Assembly (NCBI RefSeq): GCF_002115725.1
Contig: NZ_JFKD01000005.1
Location: 62,001 to 126,000, forward strand
Length of the DNA: 64,000 nucleotides
Reading direction: 5' to 3'
Origin: Marivita cryptomonadis
Lineage (GTDB): Bacteria > Pseudomonadota > Alphaproteobacteria > Rhodobacterales > Rhodobacteraceae
Under the pieces are notes generated by a model. The model worked only from the letters and a program-made list of their open reading frames with translations. It searched no databases and was not told the origin of the DNA. A program made the position numbers and the translations under genes. Positions 20,089 through 28,865 of this stretch are shown here, piece by piece (within the stretch, counting starts at the first letter, position 1; each line of letters opens with the position of its first letter).

Positions 20089-20529
20089 ATGCTCACTGCC
20101 TCACACTACCACAACCATACCCACGGCACGCCCGCTGACCGTATCTCGCTCAGCTACGAGTCCCGCTTCTTGCGGCGGCGTGTCCTCACAACCGATGGCG
20201 GACTCGAGTTCCTGCTCGACCTTGAACAAACCACTTCGCTTGACCATGGCGGTGCGATCAAACTCGACGATGGGCGCGAGGTCGAAGTGGTCGCGGCCCC
20301 TGAACCACTCTTGGAAATCACAGGGGAGAACCTCGTCCGCCTTGCTTGGCATATCGGCAACCGACACACCCCCTGTCAGGTCGAAGCAACGCGCCTGCTG
20401 ATCCAGCCAGATCATGTGATCCGCGACATGCTGGGAAAGCTGGGCGCGACGGTCACTGAACGTGTCGAACCTTTCACCCCGGAGGGAGGAGCCTACGGCC
20501 ATGGACGGACTCATTCGCACGCCCACTGA
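20089..20529 (+). CDS. ureE: Urease accessory protein UreE (nickel metallochaperone)
   Basis: A 146-residue nickel carrier. The C-terminal half has the conserved AWHIGNRHTPCQ with the dimer-interface metal His, and it ends in a short His-rich tail, [10 protein letters not shown]. An N-terminal HYHNHTHG adds more His. The start ATG at 20089 follows AAGGA. The last 29 bases overlap the ureF start. Confidence 0.94.
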   Translation: MLTASHYHNHTHGTPADRISLSYESRFLRRRVLTTDGGLEFLLDLEQTTSLDHGGAIKLDDGREVEVVAAPEPLLEITGENLVRLAWHIGNRHTPCQVEATRLLIQPDHVIRDMLGKLGATVTERVEPFTPEGGAYGHGRTHSHAH

Positions 20530-21151
20530 CCCGATCCTGACGCTGGCACAATGGCTGTCGCCGGGCTTTCCCATCGGCGCATTCGCCTATTCCAGCGGGT
20601 TGGAACAGGCGATTGCCGACAGGGTGGTGACACCCTTGACGGTCGAGGACTGGCTGTCGGATATGCTGCACGACGGCAACGGCGCAAGTGACGCCATCTT
20701 GATCCGCGCGGCGGCCAGCGGGATGGATCCGGTGGAAGTGGACCAAACCGCGCGCGCGTTCTGCCCCAGCCGTGAACGCCTGTTGGAGATCGACGCGCAG
20801 GGGGCTGCGTTCTGCGACCAGTTGCGGTCCAACTGGGGCATCGACGCCACCAACCTCACTTACCCGGTCGCCTTGGGCGTTGGGATCAGACACCTCGGCT
20901 TGCCACTGACCATGGCTGTGCAGATGTACCTCCACGCCTGGGTCGCCGCCGTGGTCGCTGCGTGCCAACGCCTGATGGCGCTGGGCCAGACCGAGGCGCA
21001 GCGGATCGTCGCTGCCTTGGCCCCGCTCTGCTCTGAAATTGCTGCGCAGACCGAAACTCAAACGCTTGACGATTTGACCAGCCAGAGCTTTGCTGCCGAT
21101 ATCGCAGCGATGCGTCACGAAACCCTCAGCCCAAGGATTTTCCGCACATGA
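20501..21151 (+). CDS. ureF: Urease accessory protein UreF
   Basis: A 216-residue helical accessory protein that gates UreG GTPase activity in the UreDFG complex. Motifs are [19 protein letters not shown] near the N-terminus and the conserved C-terminal half. The start ATG at 20501 follows GGAGGGAGGA, inside the end of ureE. The end overlaps ureG by 4 bp. Confidence 0.94.
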   Translation: MDGLIRTPTDPILTLAQWLSPGFPIGAFAYSSGLEQAIADRVVTPLTVEDWLSDMLHDGNGASDAILIRAAASGMDPVEVDQTARAFCPSRERLLEIDAQGAAFCDQLRSNWGIDATNLTYPVALGVGIRHLGLPLTMAVQMYLHAWVAAVVAACQRLMALGQTEAQRIVAALAPLCSEIAAQTETQTLDDLTSQSFAADIAAMRHETLSPRIFRT

Positions 21152-21759
21152 CCTCCCGCAATGGTCCCCTTCGTGTTGGTATTGGTGGCCCTGTTGGCGC
21201 AGGTAAAACCTCGCTCACGGCGGCGCTGGCAAAAAGGCTGAAAGACACCCATTCGGTGGGTGTGATCACAAATGACATCTACACGCAGGAAGACGCCGAG
21301 GCGCTGATGCGGATGCAGATCCTGCCGCAGGACAGGGTCATCGGGGTGGAAACCGGCGGTTGCCCCCACACCGCGATCCGCGAAGACGCGTCGATCAATC
21401 TTGCCGCCGTGGCCGAGATGGTCCGCCGTCACCCGGATGTCGAAGTGGTGTTGATCGAATCCGGTGGCGACAACCTGTCGGCCACATTCAGCCCGGAACT
21501 GGCTGATGTGACGCTTTATGTGATCGACGTGGCTGCGGGCGAAGAAATCCCGCGCAAGGGCGGTCCCGCACTGACCCGGTCGGATATTCTGGTGATCAAC
21601 AAAACCGACCTCGCGCCGCATGTGGGCGCCTCGCTCGAGGTGATGGACCGGGACGCGACCAAGATGCGCGAAGGCCGTCCGTTCGTGTTCGCCGCCATCC
21701 GCCACGATCAAGGCGTAGATGAAGTTTTGGGACACCTTAAGCGTGTGTCAGGCCTTTGA
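21148..21759 (+). CDS. ureG: Urease accessory GTPase UreG
   Basis: A 203-residue SIMIBI-class GTPase that delivers nickel. The P-loop is [11 protein letters not shown], the metal-binding Cys-Pro-His lies in [13 protein letters not shown], and [15 protein letters not shown] and [11 protein letters not shown] are conserved. It is the last gene of the urease operon; no clear terminator follows. Confidence 0.97.
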   Translation: MTSRNGPLRVGIGGPVGAGKTSLTAALAKRLKDTHSVGVITNDIYTQEDAEALMRMQILPQDRVIGVETGGCPHTAIREDASINLAAVAEMVRRHPDVEVVLIESGGDNLSATFSPELADVTLYVIDVAAGEEIPRKGGPALTRSDILVINKTDLAPHVGASLEVMDRDATKMREGRPFVFAAIRHDQGVDEVLGHLKRVSGL

Positions 21760-21857
21760 GTGTGATACGCTCACCCCAAGTGAATTTGCAAAATTTATGG
21801 TTCTGGCGTATGTTGTGTGTGTAGCAGCAATAATAACTATAAATTGTGGGTGCTGAT

Positions 21858-22316
21858 ATGCCCGAAGTTGGAAAACAAATCGCAGCTCTGCCGATGCGGT
21901 GGAAAAAGGACGGAACCTTTCAGGTCCTGATGGTCACCTCGCGGGAAACGCGCCGTTGGATCATGCCGAAAGGCTGGACAATGGACGGCAAAAAGCCGTG
22001 GGCCGCAGCCGAGATTGAAGCTTTGGAAGAGGCTGGCGCGATTGGCTATATTGGTCAGGAAGTGATCGGCACCTACACCTACAAGAAAAAACTGGCGGAT
22101 GGCACATCGCTGAAATGCGAAGTGGATGTCTATCCGATGGTTGTCGAGACGCTCAAACGCACTTGGAAAGAGCGGCATCAACGCAAACGTCGGTGGTTCA
22201 GCCCCAAAAGTGCGGCCAAGCGGGTGAGCGAGCCGAAATTGGCCAAGCTGCTCAAGAGCCTTGCCAAAAAGCCGTCACAGCAGCCAGTGATCCGGGAATT
22301 CCTCAAGGCCTCGTGA
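21858..22316 (+). CDS. NUDIX hydrolase with degenerate Nudix box
   Basis: About 152 residues of the small alphaproteobacterial NUDIX type (MPKGWTMDGKKPWAAAEIEA then LEEAGA). In the Nudix box the catalytic REUXEE core is altered: the Arg position is Ile (AEIEALEEAG), although both later Glu residues remain. A basic C-terminal tail (KERHQRKRRWFSPKSAAKR) is typical. The ATG at 21858 is chosen on family length; the ribosome site is weak. Substrate unknown, and reduced activity is possible. Confidence 0.82.
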   Translation: MPEVGKQIAALPMRWKKDGTFQVLMVTSRETRRWIMPKGWTMDGKKPWAAAEIEALEEAGAIGYIGQEVIGTYTYKKKLADGTSLKCEVDVYPMVVETLKRTWKERHQRKRRWFSPKSAAKRVSEPKLAKLLKSLAKKPSQQPVIREFLKAS

Positions 22317-22369
22317 TAGGGCAAACCCCGTAAAGGATTTAGCAAAACACGTCATCGCGTCTTGGCGCG

Positions 22370-23662
22370 TCAATCGACCGGCAGTCCGCTTGGAACCGTG
22401 GCCGGACGGCCCAAGGGGCGTTCCAATGCCGAGACCCCCGTCAAACTCTCGAGAAATGCCACCAAATCGTCCACCTGTGCCTCGCTCAGCGACACCGGAC
22501 GCACGTCCAGCGTTGCCGAGCTGCGTTCCATTTCCAGCCGGTCCGATTGGATCACGAAGTCGATCTCTTGCAGCCACGGCACCTGCGGCAGCGCGGCCAA
22601 CGCAGGTGTCCATTCGGCGCGCATTGTGACCGGATCTGCCATGTGCCGCACCATGTCCCGCAGGTGCGCATAGGCCCCATTGTGGCCGTAAGGCGCAGTC
22701 AGGGCTACGTTGCGCAGCGGCGGCGTGCGAAAGCGGTAGGCATCCTCCAGATCATCGGTCGCCCCCATCCGCCCCACATCGCGCGGGATCGGATCCCATT
22801 GCCGGGTGCGTCCGGGGCCAAAGGGGGGCAGGGCCATCGCGTGGAAGTCCTGATCGCTCAGAAGTGGTCCATTATGGCATTGCGCACAACGCGCTTCCCC
22901 AAAGAACAACTGCCGACCACGTTCGGCATCCTCGGGCAGGGGCGTGCCGTTGGTCAGAAACGCATCATAGGGGCTGTCGTAATTGGCCCATTCCGTCCCG
23001 ATAAAGGCGGCCAGCGCATTGCCGATCTCGACGATGGTCACATCCTCGGGCCGGTCGATATGGTCGAACGCATCGACGAACATCTGGCCGTAGTCCGGGA
23101 TCGTCCGCACCCGTTTGGCCAAGATCGGCCAGCCAAGGTCGATCCGATCTTTCACCGCACCGATGATTTCGTTCTCGCCGGTATTCCCGGCCATCTCGAA
23201 CTGTGCGGTCATTGGGAACAGGGCCTGTGCGGCCAAAATGCTTTGCAATCCCTGTGGCAGCCATTCCTCGGCAGGGCTGTCAAACCCGTTGCCGTAGATG
23301 TCCGAGAATTCCAACCGCCCGTCATGGAACAGCACGCGCACATCCTTGTGCCCCAAGTTCCAAAGCGCAGGTGCATTGCGCGGGATACGTTTGGTGATCC
23401 GGTCCGGCCCGTCACCGGGGGTGCGCTTTGGCCCAAGTCCCGTGCCGCCTTCTCCGATGCCCAGCGACAACCCGTCGCTTCCACCAAGGTCATGATGATG
23501 GCAGGTTCCGCAGGAAATATTCCTGTTTCCACTCAGGATCTTGTCGTAAAACAGCAATTGACCCAGCCGCGCCTGATCTGCGTCAAAGGCGATGAAATCC
23601 TCGGCTGTTATCGGTTGCGCCACGGCCGCAGGTGCGGCCCACAACGCAAGGAGCAGACTGAT
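22370..23662 (-). CDS. Di-haem cytochrome c peroxidase / MauG-family protein
   Basis: About 430 residues, periplasmic. A signal peptide (LLLALWAAPAAVAQ) is followed by two haem c sites: CGTCHH (about residue 51) and CAQCH (about 270). The protein belongs to the CCP/MauG family, which reduces peroxide or oxidises protein substrates; RLGQLLFYDKILSGN and TPPLRNVALTAPYGHNG are family segments. No ATG, GTG or TTG gives a full signal peptide without running into the divergent gene at 23663. A non-canonical ATC (23662) or CTG (23656) start, or a sequencing error, must be considered. Confidence 0.85.
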   Translation of the reverse strand: MSLLLALWAAPAAVAQPITAEDFIAFDADQARLGQLLFYDKILSGNRNISCGTCHHHDLGGSDGLSLGIGEGGTGLGPKRTPGDGPDRITKRIPRNAPALWNLGHKDVRVLFHDGRLEFSDIYGNGFDSPAEEWLPQGLQSILAAQALFPMTAQFEMAGNTGENEIIGAVKDRIDLGWPILAKRVRTIPDYGQMFVDAFDHIDRPEDVTIVEIGNALAAFIGTEWANYDSPYDAFLTNGTPLPEDAERGRQLFFGEARCAQCHNGPLLSDQDFHAMALPPFGPGRTRQWDPIPRDVGRMGATDDLEDAYRFRTPPLRNVALTAPYGHNGAYAHLRDMVRHMADPVTMRAEWTPALAALPQVPWLQEIDFVIQSDRLEMERSSATLDVRPVSLSEAQVDDLVAFLESLTGVSALERPLGRPATVPSGLPVD

Positions 23663-24139
23663 ATGTCCCGCCTTCGCCTGTTTGCCCTGTGTGTGCTTTT
23701 GGCCAGCCCTGCGCTGGCTGATATCGAAGACGCGCGCGACCTGATGGAAGAGGGGCGCTTTGACGAGGCGCGCGAGGCCCTTTGGCCCGCCGCGCGGTCC
23801 GGCAATGCCGAGGCCGAGGAACTGATCGGCGTCATGTACGCGCTGGGGCTCGGGGTTGAGCAAGACTACGTCCGCGCCTTCGATTGGTACCTGCGCGCGT
23901 CGATGAAGGGCCACCCCGGCGCGCAGTCGGGCATCGGCTGGTACTACGAGACCGGGCTGGGCCTGCCCGCCCCAGATCTGGTCCGCGCGTTCCTCTGGTA
24001 TCAACTCAGCACCATCGGCGGAGACCCGGATGCGGCGATCTCGGTCGAGGAGGTGGTCAAGAAAATGACGCCGGATCAGATCGAACATGCGCAACAGCTC
24101 GTGGATGACTACAGGGTCTGGCTCTACCCGTTTCGGTGA
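23663..24139 (+). CDS. Secreted Sel1-repeat protein
   Basis: 158 residues with a signal peptide (about 1-19, ending PALA) and Sel1-like (TPR-related) repeats. AEAEELIGVMYALGLGVEQDYVRAFDWYLRA is one unit, and GAQSGIGWYYETGLGLP begins the next. Such repeats mediate protein-protein contacts in the periplasm. The ATG at 23663 follows GGAGCAGACTGAT. It is divergent from, and touching, the di-haem peroxidase, which suggests a shared promoter region inside the two 5' ends. Confidence 0.85.
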   Translation: MSRLRLFALCVLLASPALADIEDARDLMEEGRFDEAREALWPAARSGNAEAEELIGVMYALGLGVEQDYVRAFDWYLRASMKGHPGAQSGIGWYYETGLGLPAPDLVRAFLWYQLSTIGGDPDAAISVEEVVKKMTPDQIEHAQQLVDDYRVWLYPFR

Positions 24140-24361
24140 GTGTTGCGGATTGCCCTAGCAGGGGCAAGTGGCAGGAGTGTGGCGGGTGCGTCTTCACAAG
24201 ATTTGGAGTGTTGATTCAAATGTTCACTTTTTTCTGTTGGTTTGCGAAAAAATAATTAGGTTTCGTGTTGGGTAGCCTGATTGAGGCTATACGACACATT
24301 CGTTAGGATTGGTGTACGCAATTATTTCAAGATTGAGAGTTTTGAGCTGAGGATCCGGGTA

Positions 24362-25387
24362 ATGAGTAATTCAAATGGAACGATGCTCACTGGGAGCGTT
24401 GGACGTGAGGGAAATAACCGGAAAGAAGATGTAGAGACGGTCCAGTCGCTGCTGAACTCACTAATGCCGATCAACAGGCTTAAACTAGCCATTGATGGTC
24501 GAAATGGACCAAAAACAATGGGCGCGATATCAGATTTTCAGACCAAGGTTTGCAAATTCCGTAAGGCTGACAGCCGTGTTGATCCTGGGGGCCGCACTTG
24601 GCTGGCATTGAAAAACGATGCATCCGCCGCGCTTTGGGCACAAGCATCTTCAATGGCGCCAGATATGCCGTCACGACCAGTTCAAGAATCTGTACCAATA
24701 GACGTTCCGCGAAGCACTGGGCTAGACCTGATAAATGACAGGTCAGCAATGGCAGTATTTTTTCCTCACCTCAAACAGAGGGAGGGTATCATTACGCATT
24801 TTTACTGTGATAACAAAGACCTTGTGACCATTGGAATTGGCAGTTTGGTAGACATGGACGGAACTCTCTCACAGAGAGACAACTTTGGTCGCTCACAATG
24901 TCGCGAATTGCTGAATACTTGGCGGGTCCAATTTCTAGAAAGTGATGGCAGTATTGCGTCCGAAGAGTCTGTATTTTCAGATTGGAAGCGCGTGCGGGAT
25001 GGCAAGGTTGGCGCGAGGGCCAGTGCAAATATCGCTCGTTTGCGAATTTCCAAAAGTTCAGCCGAAGCACTTGCGCGTAAACAGATTGCGTACTTTGCCA
25101 ATGGAATGTGTCGCAAATATCCATACGCACGGCAATTACACACTTGGATTCAGATGGCATTGATCGATACCCGCTGGAATCCAGCCAAGCGCAATCCTTG
25201 GGGCACTACATCCTTGGTGAATAAGATGTGGAAATTACTTGATATTGGCAAACCTACTTTTGATCCGATCGGAGCTCACGCACTGTTTGTAGAAGGATGG
25301 AAGGGTCGAGGAACGCCTGCTTATCAGGTTAGAGTAGCTTGGCGAAATGAACGTTTTCTGGAAGGAGCGATGAGGATGATTGCCTGA
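24362..25387 (+). CDS. Peptidoglycan-binding/lysozyme-like protein, foreign composition
   Basis: A 341-residue protein: an N-terminal peptidoglycan-binding domain (about 14-85, DGRNGPKTMGAISDFQ), a linker, then a lysozyme-like domain (about 130-341) opening with KQREGIITHFYCDNKDLVTIGIGS, where the Glu is a catalytic candidate. There is no signal peptide. Base composition is clearly more AT-rich than its neighbours, and so is the preceding 150 bp, indicating horizontal acquisition. Such two-domain proteins occur as phage endolysins and as secreted anti-bacterial effectors; no phage or type VI genes are nearby. Confidence 0.75.
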   Translation: MSNSNGTMLTGSVGREGNNRKEDVETVQSLLNSLMPINRLKLAIDGRNGPKTMGAISDFQTKVCKFRKADSRVDPGGRTWLALKNDASAALWAQASSMAPDMPSRPVQESVPIDVPRSTGLDLINDRSAMAVFFPHLKQREGIITHFYCDNKDLVTIGIGSLVDMDGTLSQRDNFGRSQCRELLNTWRVQFLESDGSIASEESVFSDWKRVRDGKVGARASANIARLRISKSSAEALARKQIAYFANGMCRKYPYARQLHTWIQMALIDTRWNPAKRNPWGTTSLVNKMWKLLDIGKPTFDPIGAHALFVEGWKGRGTPAYQVRVAWRNERFLEGAMRMIA

Positions 25388-25666
25388 GCTCGAGAAGGTA
25401 CAAAGAGGGTGTCCGCACGCCCCATTTCCAACCCGTTAACCACCTCTCCCCCATACCCTCCGCCACAAAGCGCTTTGAGCGGGTAGGGTCACTCCCATGC
25501 CGCGACACCATGAACTGACACCCTCTCACATGCCGGAAGGCTGACCATGAGAGACCGGTTTCCGTACAGGCTTGGGTCTCCCCCAAGTACAGGTCGCCCG
25601 TTAAATCGGGGATGTTGAGAGAACCGTCAGGTCCATAAGGGCGGCGCCGCTTCTTCTCTTTTACAC
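25388..25666. other. Intergenic stretch with small stem-loops, no gene supported
   Basis: No coding frame with a credible start or family was found. The stretch contains the hairpin CTTGGG-TCTCCC-CCAAG (about 25572-25588), flanked by partial GTACAGG repeats. It could hold a small RNA, but I recognise none. Confidence 0.3.
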
Positions 25667-25734
25667 CGTCATCCTCGGGCTTGACCCGAGGACCTCAGAC
25701 CGAAGAGATCCTCGGGTCAAGCCCGAGGATGACG
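25667..25734. repeat. Long inverted repeat (CGTCATCCTCGGGCTTGACC type)
   Basis: The left arm (25667-25696) begins CGTCATCCTCGGGCTTGACC. The right arm (25705-25734) is its near-perfect reverse complement, ending in GGATGACG, around an 8-base loop. Each arm also contains an internal palindrome (CCTCGGGCTTGACCCGAGG). From memory, elements with this sequence are dispersed in many Alphaproteobacteria. Transcribed, it would fold into a very stable hairpin. Confidence 0.75.
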
Positions 25735-25752
25735 ATACCTTGTCTCTACATA

Positions 25753-25784
25753 TAAAAAGGCCCCGGAGTTTCCTCCGAGGCCCC
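25753..25784 (-). terminator. Rho-independent terminator after dctP
   Basis: On the minus strand, GGCCTCGGAG and CTCCGGGGCC form a stem around GAAA, followed by TTTTTATA. It lies 20 bp after the dctP stop and ends the six-gene minus-strand operon starting at 31422. Confidence 0.88.
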
Positions 25785-25804
25785 ATTGTGCAGTGCAAAC
25801 CGGA

Positions 25805-26863
25805 TCAGTTCAGATCGGCTTCGTATTCTGCCGCCAGATCGGCCTCTGCCTCGGCCACCGCTTTGGTCAGCGCTTCAAAGATTGCCGGACCGCCATCGAC
25901 ATTTGCCTGGAACCAATCGAACACAGGCGCCGCCGCATCGCGGAAGGCCGCTTTCTCTTCGGGTGTCGGCACGTAAAGGTCACCGCCGCCTGCGACGAAA
26001 TCCTCATAGGCCTGGATCGACTTGCGCTTGGGTGACGCGAATGTCGCCTGCTGGAGGGCTGCAAAGCCGTCGACCACGACGCGGCGCATGTCTTCGGGCA
26101 TGTCCATGAACTTGGCGTTGTTCATCACCCAGATCGCGCCCATATAAGCGTGACCATCAAGCGTTAGGTACTGCAGGCCGGCATCCGGGAATTTCATGCC
26201 CATGATGTCGGTGATCCCGTTCTTCGATCCGTCGACCACACCGGTCTGGAGCGAGGTGAACAGTTCAGGCCAGCTGATCGGGGTTGGGGCGGCACCCAGT
26301 ACCTTGACCAGTTCCTGCGGCAGATCGGCGACCACGGTGCGGATCTTCAGCCCTTCGAGGTCGGACGGCTGGGCCACACGGCGCTGCGTGTTGGCAAAGT
26401 TGCGCCAGCCGCCTGTGTTGCCGATGGTCATGATACGGATCGTGTCGCCGCTGTCTTCCAGCGCCATGTTGCGCATGGTGCGGGTGAAATCGCCCGACAG
26501 CACGTGCTCCGCCACGCGGTCATCCGACATGAGATACGGCAGGTCGAGCACCTGAACATAAGGGAAGATGCCCGCGGCACCGCCCGAGGTCGTCACGAAC
26601 ACATCGATGGACCCGTCAGACACACCCTGCAGACATTCTGCCCCGCCCGAACACAGCTGCGTTCCGATGAACAGCTCGACGGCAATGCGGCCGTTCGAGG
26701 CGTTCTCGACATGGTTCTTGAACACGACAAGACCGTCATAGTCTTCGTCGTTCTCGTTTGAGTTCGCCGTGGCGCGGATGGTGAAGTCCTGCGCGGCTGC
26801 GGTGATGGCGCTGCCTGCCAGCAGTGCTGCGGTCAGGGCCGCTGTGGTAAGACCTTTGAGCAT
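25805..26863 (-). CDS. dctP: TRAP transporter periplasmic substrate-binding protein DctP
   Basis: A 352-residue DctP-type binding protein with a signal peptide (about 1-25, ending ITAAAQ). The conserved TRAP segment LKIRTVVADLPQELVKVLGA holds the Arg that usually pairs with an organic-anion ligand. The ATG at 26863 follows GGAGAACACTT. It is the last gene of an operon beginning with a flavin monooxygenase. The ligand is therefore probably the sulfonate or sugar-sulfonate that the operon degrades, which is inference. Confidence 0.92.
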   Translation of the reverse strand: MLKGLTTAALTAALLAGSAITAAAQDFTIRATANSNENDEDYDGLVVFKNHVENASNGRIAVELFIGTQLCSGGAECLQGVSDGSIDVFVTTSGGAAGIFPYVQVLDLPYLMSDDRVAEHVLSGDFTRTMRNMALEDSGDTIRIMTIGNTGGWRNFANTQRRVAQPSDLEGLKIRTVVADLPQELVKVLGAAPTPISWPELFTSLQTGVVDGSKNGITDIMGMKFPDAGLQYLTLDGHAYMGAIWVMNNAKFMDMPEDMRRVVVDGFAALQQATFASPKRKSIQAYEDFVAGGGDLYVPTPEEKAAFRDAAAPVFDWFQANVDGGPAIFEALTKAVAEAEADLAAEYEADLN

Positions 26864-26922
26864 AAGTGTTCTCCCTGTTGCTTTCTCTTGGTCGGTTACA
26901 CGGGCCATGTGACCCGCAGATG

Positions 26923-28212
26923 TCAGTCCGCAAATCCGGTGAGGCGCGGAATGGTCATGGATATTTCGGGAATGAAGGTGATCAGGAAGATCACCACGAT
27001 CTCTACCGCAAGGAAGGGCAGGATCGCTTTGGAAATGGTTTCGACCCGTTCGCCCGATACGCTTGATGCGACAAACAACACAAGGCCCATCGGCGGGGTG
27101 GCAAGACCCACAGTCAGGTTCACGGACATGATGATGGCAAAGTGAATAGGGTCCACGCCAAGGTCGACAAAAATCGGCCCTAGGATCGGCCCGAGGATGA
27201 TAATCGCGGGCCCTGCATCAAGGAACATGCCGACGACAAACAGCAGAAGGTTGATCAGGAACAGCAGGATCAACGGGTTCTCGCTTAGCCCCAACACGAA
27301 CTCGGCGAGGATTTCAGGCGTGTGCGACAGCGACACCACTGTCTTGAACGCCATCGCCGCGCCCACAAGCAGCAACACGGTCGCCGATGTCATGGCCGCC
27401 CGCATGAACACGTCGGGCAGATCTTTGATCTTGAGCGTGTTGAGCACGAACATCCCAATGAGGATCGCATAGCCCACCGCAACAGCGGCAGCCTCGGTTG
27501 GGGTAAAGACACCGCCAAGAATGCCGCCAAGAATGATGACCGGGGTCATCAGTGGAAAGAACGCTTTGAGCGAGGCATCGCCTCGTTCGCCCCAGCTTGC
27601 CTTGGTACGTGAGGCGGGGAAGTCGTATTTGTCGGCCATGAACTTGACCATGATCATCAGGCCGACGCCCACGAGGATGCCGGGAATGATGCCAGCAAGG
27701 AACAGCGCGGCCACGCTTTCGCCCATGACATACGCATAGATGATCATGATGCCCGAAGGTGGGATGATCGGGCCGATGACGGAACTGGCGGCGGTGATCG
27801 CGGCGGCGAATTTGCGGGTATAGCCCTCTTTCTCCATCGCCGGGATCAGCATGGACCCCAAGGCGGATGTGTCGGCGACAGCAGAACCGGACAGACCAGC
27901 GAACAGCATCGAAGACAACACGTTCACATGCGCCAGACCGCCCCGGAAATGGCCCATCATCGCCTGGCTGAACTCCACCAGCCGCATGGTGATGCCGCCG
28001 CGGTTCATCAATTCGCCCGCCAGCATGAAGAACGGGATCGCCATCAGCGGAAAGCTGGCCATGCCGTTATAGACGTTACGATACAGCAGGATCAGATCGC
28101 GCTCCTGACCGTTGAGCCATAAGAGGATGCCCGGTGCAGCCAGCATACCGAAAAAGACGGGCAAGCCAATCATCAGGAACAGCAGGAACAGAGGAAGGAA
28201 CCAGACCAGCAT
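26923..28212 (-). CDS. dctM: TRAP transporter large permease DctM
   Basis: A 429-residue membrane protein with about 12 transmembrane segments, the ion-coupled translocation subunit. MASFPLMAIPFFMLAGELMN and AAITAASSVIGPIIPPSG are DctM hallmarks. The ATG at 28212 lies 4 bp after the dctQ stop. Confidence 0.95.
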   Translation of the reverse strand: MLVWFLPLFLLFLMIGLPVFFGMLAAPGILLWLNGQERDLILLYRNVYNGMASFPLMAIPFFMLAGELMNRGGITMRLVEFSQAMMGHFRGGLAHVNVLSSMLFAGLSGSAVADTSALGSMLIPAMEKEGYTRKFAAAITAASSVIGPIIPPSGIMIIYAYVMGESVAALFLAGIIPGILVGVGLMIMVKFMADKYDFPASRTKASWGERGDASLKAFFPLMTPVIILGGILGGVFTPTEAAAVAVGYAILIGMFVLNTLKIKDLPDVFMRAAMTSATVLLLVGAAMAFKTVVSLSHTPEILAEFVLGLSENPLILLFLINLLLFVVGMFLDAGPAIIILGPILGPIFVDLGVDPIHFAIIMSVNLTVGLATPPMGLVLFVASSVSGERVETISKAILPFLAVEIVVIFLITFIPEISMTIPRLTGFAD

Positions 28213-28216
28213 CAGC

Positions 28217-28795
28217 TTACTCCGCCGTCAATTCGGCATCGAAAGCAGGCCGCAAGCGGTCCTCCCCTCCGGCCAATGTGATGAAATTGCGCAGGATCAA
28301 TTCGATATTGACGATGAAGAGCATCCAAAGGCCGACAACAAGTGACCCGATTTGCCACGAATTCGGCATCTTCACCCAGCCGTCGGGTGTCGGGTACTTG
28401 AGCGAGGCGCTCTTGAATTTGCCGGCAAGGCCCGACATCTCGCTCAGCCCCATCTGCGCCCCGATATACAGGACCATTCCCGAGATCAGCAACAACACCA
28501 GCGCCAGCACGGCGGCGCCTCGCTTGGGCAGGGCAGAGGACAGGATTTCAAGCGCCACAAACCCACCGCGCCGATAGGCCGAGGGCGCAATCGCGGCGGT
28601 CATCCAAAGCATGAGGAAAATCGCCAATTCTTCGGGCCAAGGCAGAGCGTTGCCCAGAACGTAGCGGCAAAAGACCTGAAGAAGGATCGCACAAACCATC
28701 AGGCCGATCGCCGCAACCGCGATCCAGCGCCCAAAACGCAAAACAATGTCGAGCACAACTTCCAATGGCTTCAACAGCCAGAGCAAAATGGCCAT
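28217..28795 (-). CDS. dctQ: TRAP transporter small permease DctQ
   Basis: 192 residues with four transmembrane helices; FCRYVLGNALPWPEELA is the DctQ signature. The ATG at 28795 has GGAGG 6 bases upstream and is preferred to an in-frame start 21 bases earlier. A 7-bp hairpin lies between it and the flavin reductase gene. Confidence 0.92.
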   Translation of the reverse strand: MAILLWLLKPLEVVLDIVLRFGRWIAVAAIGLMVCAILLQVFCRYVLGNALPWPEELAIFLMLWMTAAIAPSAYRRGGFVALEILSSALPKRGAAVLALVLLLISGMVLYIGAQMGLSEMSGLAGKFKSASLKYPTPDGWVKMPNSWQIGSLVVGLWMLFIVNIELILRNFITLAGGEDRLRPAFDAELTAE

Positions 28796-28815
28796 CAGGC
28801 CTCCTCCCAGTCCCA

Positions 28816-28835
28816 CACCGGCCTCCCCGCCGGTG
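28816..28835 (-). other. Intercistronic hairpin between flavin reductase and dctQ
   Basis: A perfect 7-bp stem CACCGGC / GCCGGTG around CTCCCC, with no U-tract. It may stabilise or process the mRNA at the boundary between the catabolic and transport genes. Confidence 0.4.
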
Positions 28836-28865
28836 GCCCCGTTTGTTATGTCTTATCGGGGCGGT

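Noticed and set aside
25329..25586. 85-codon minus-strand frame after the lysozyme gene
   Set aside because: Overlaps the lysozyme 3' end, has no recognisable product and covers small hairpins. Treated as non-coding.
24200..25800. Prophage remnant around the lysozyme-like gene
   Set aside because: No integrase, capsid, tail or att-like direct repeats nearby. A single transferred gene is the simpler reading.
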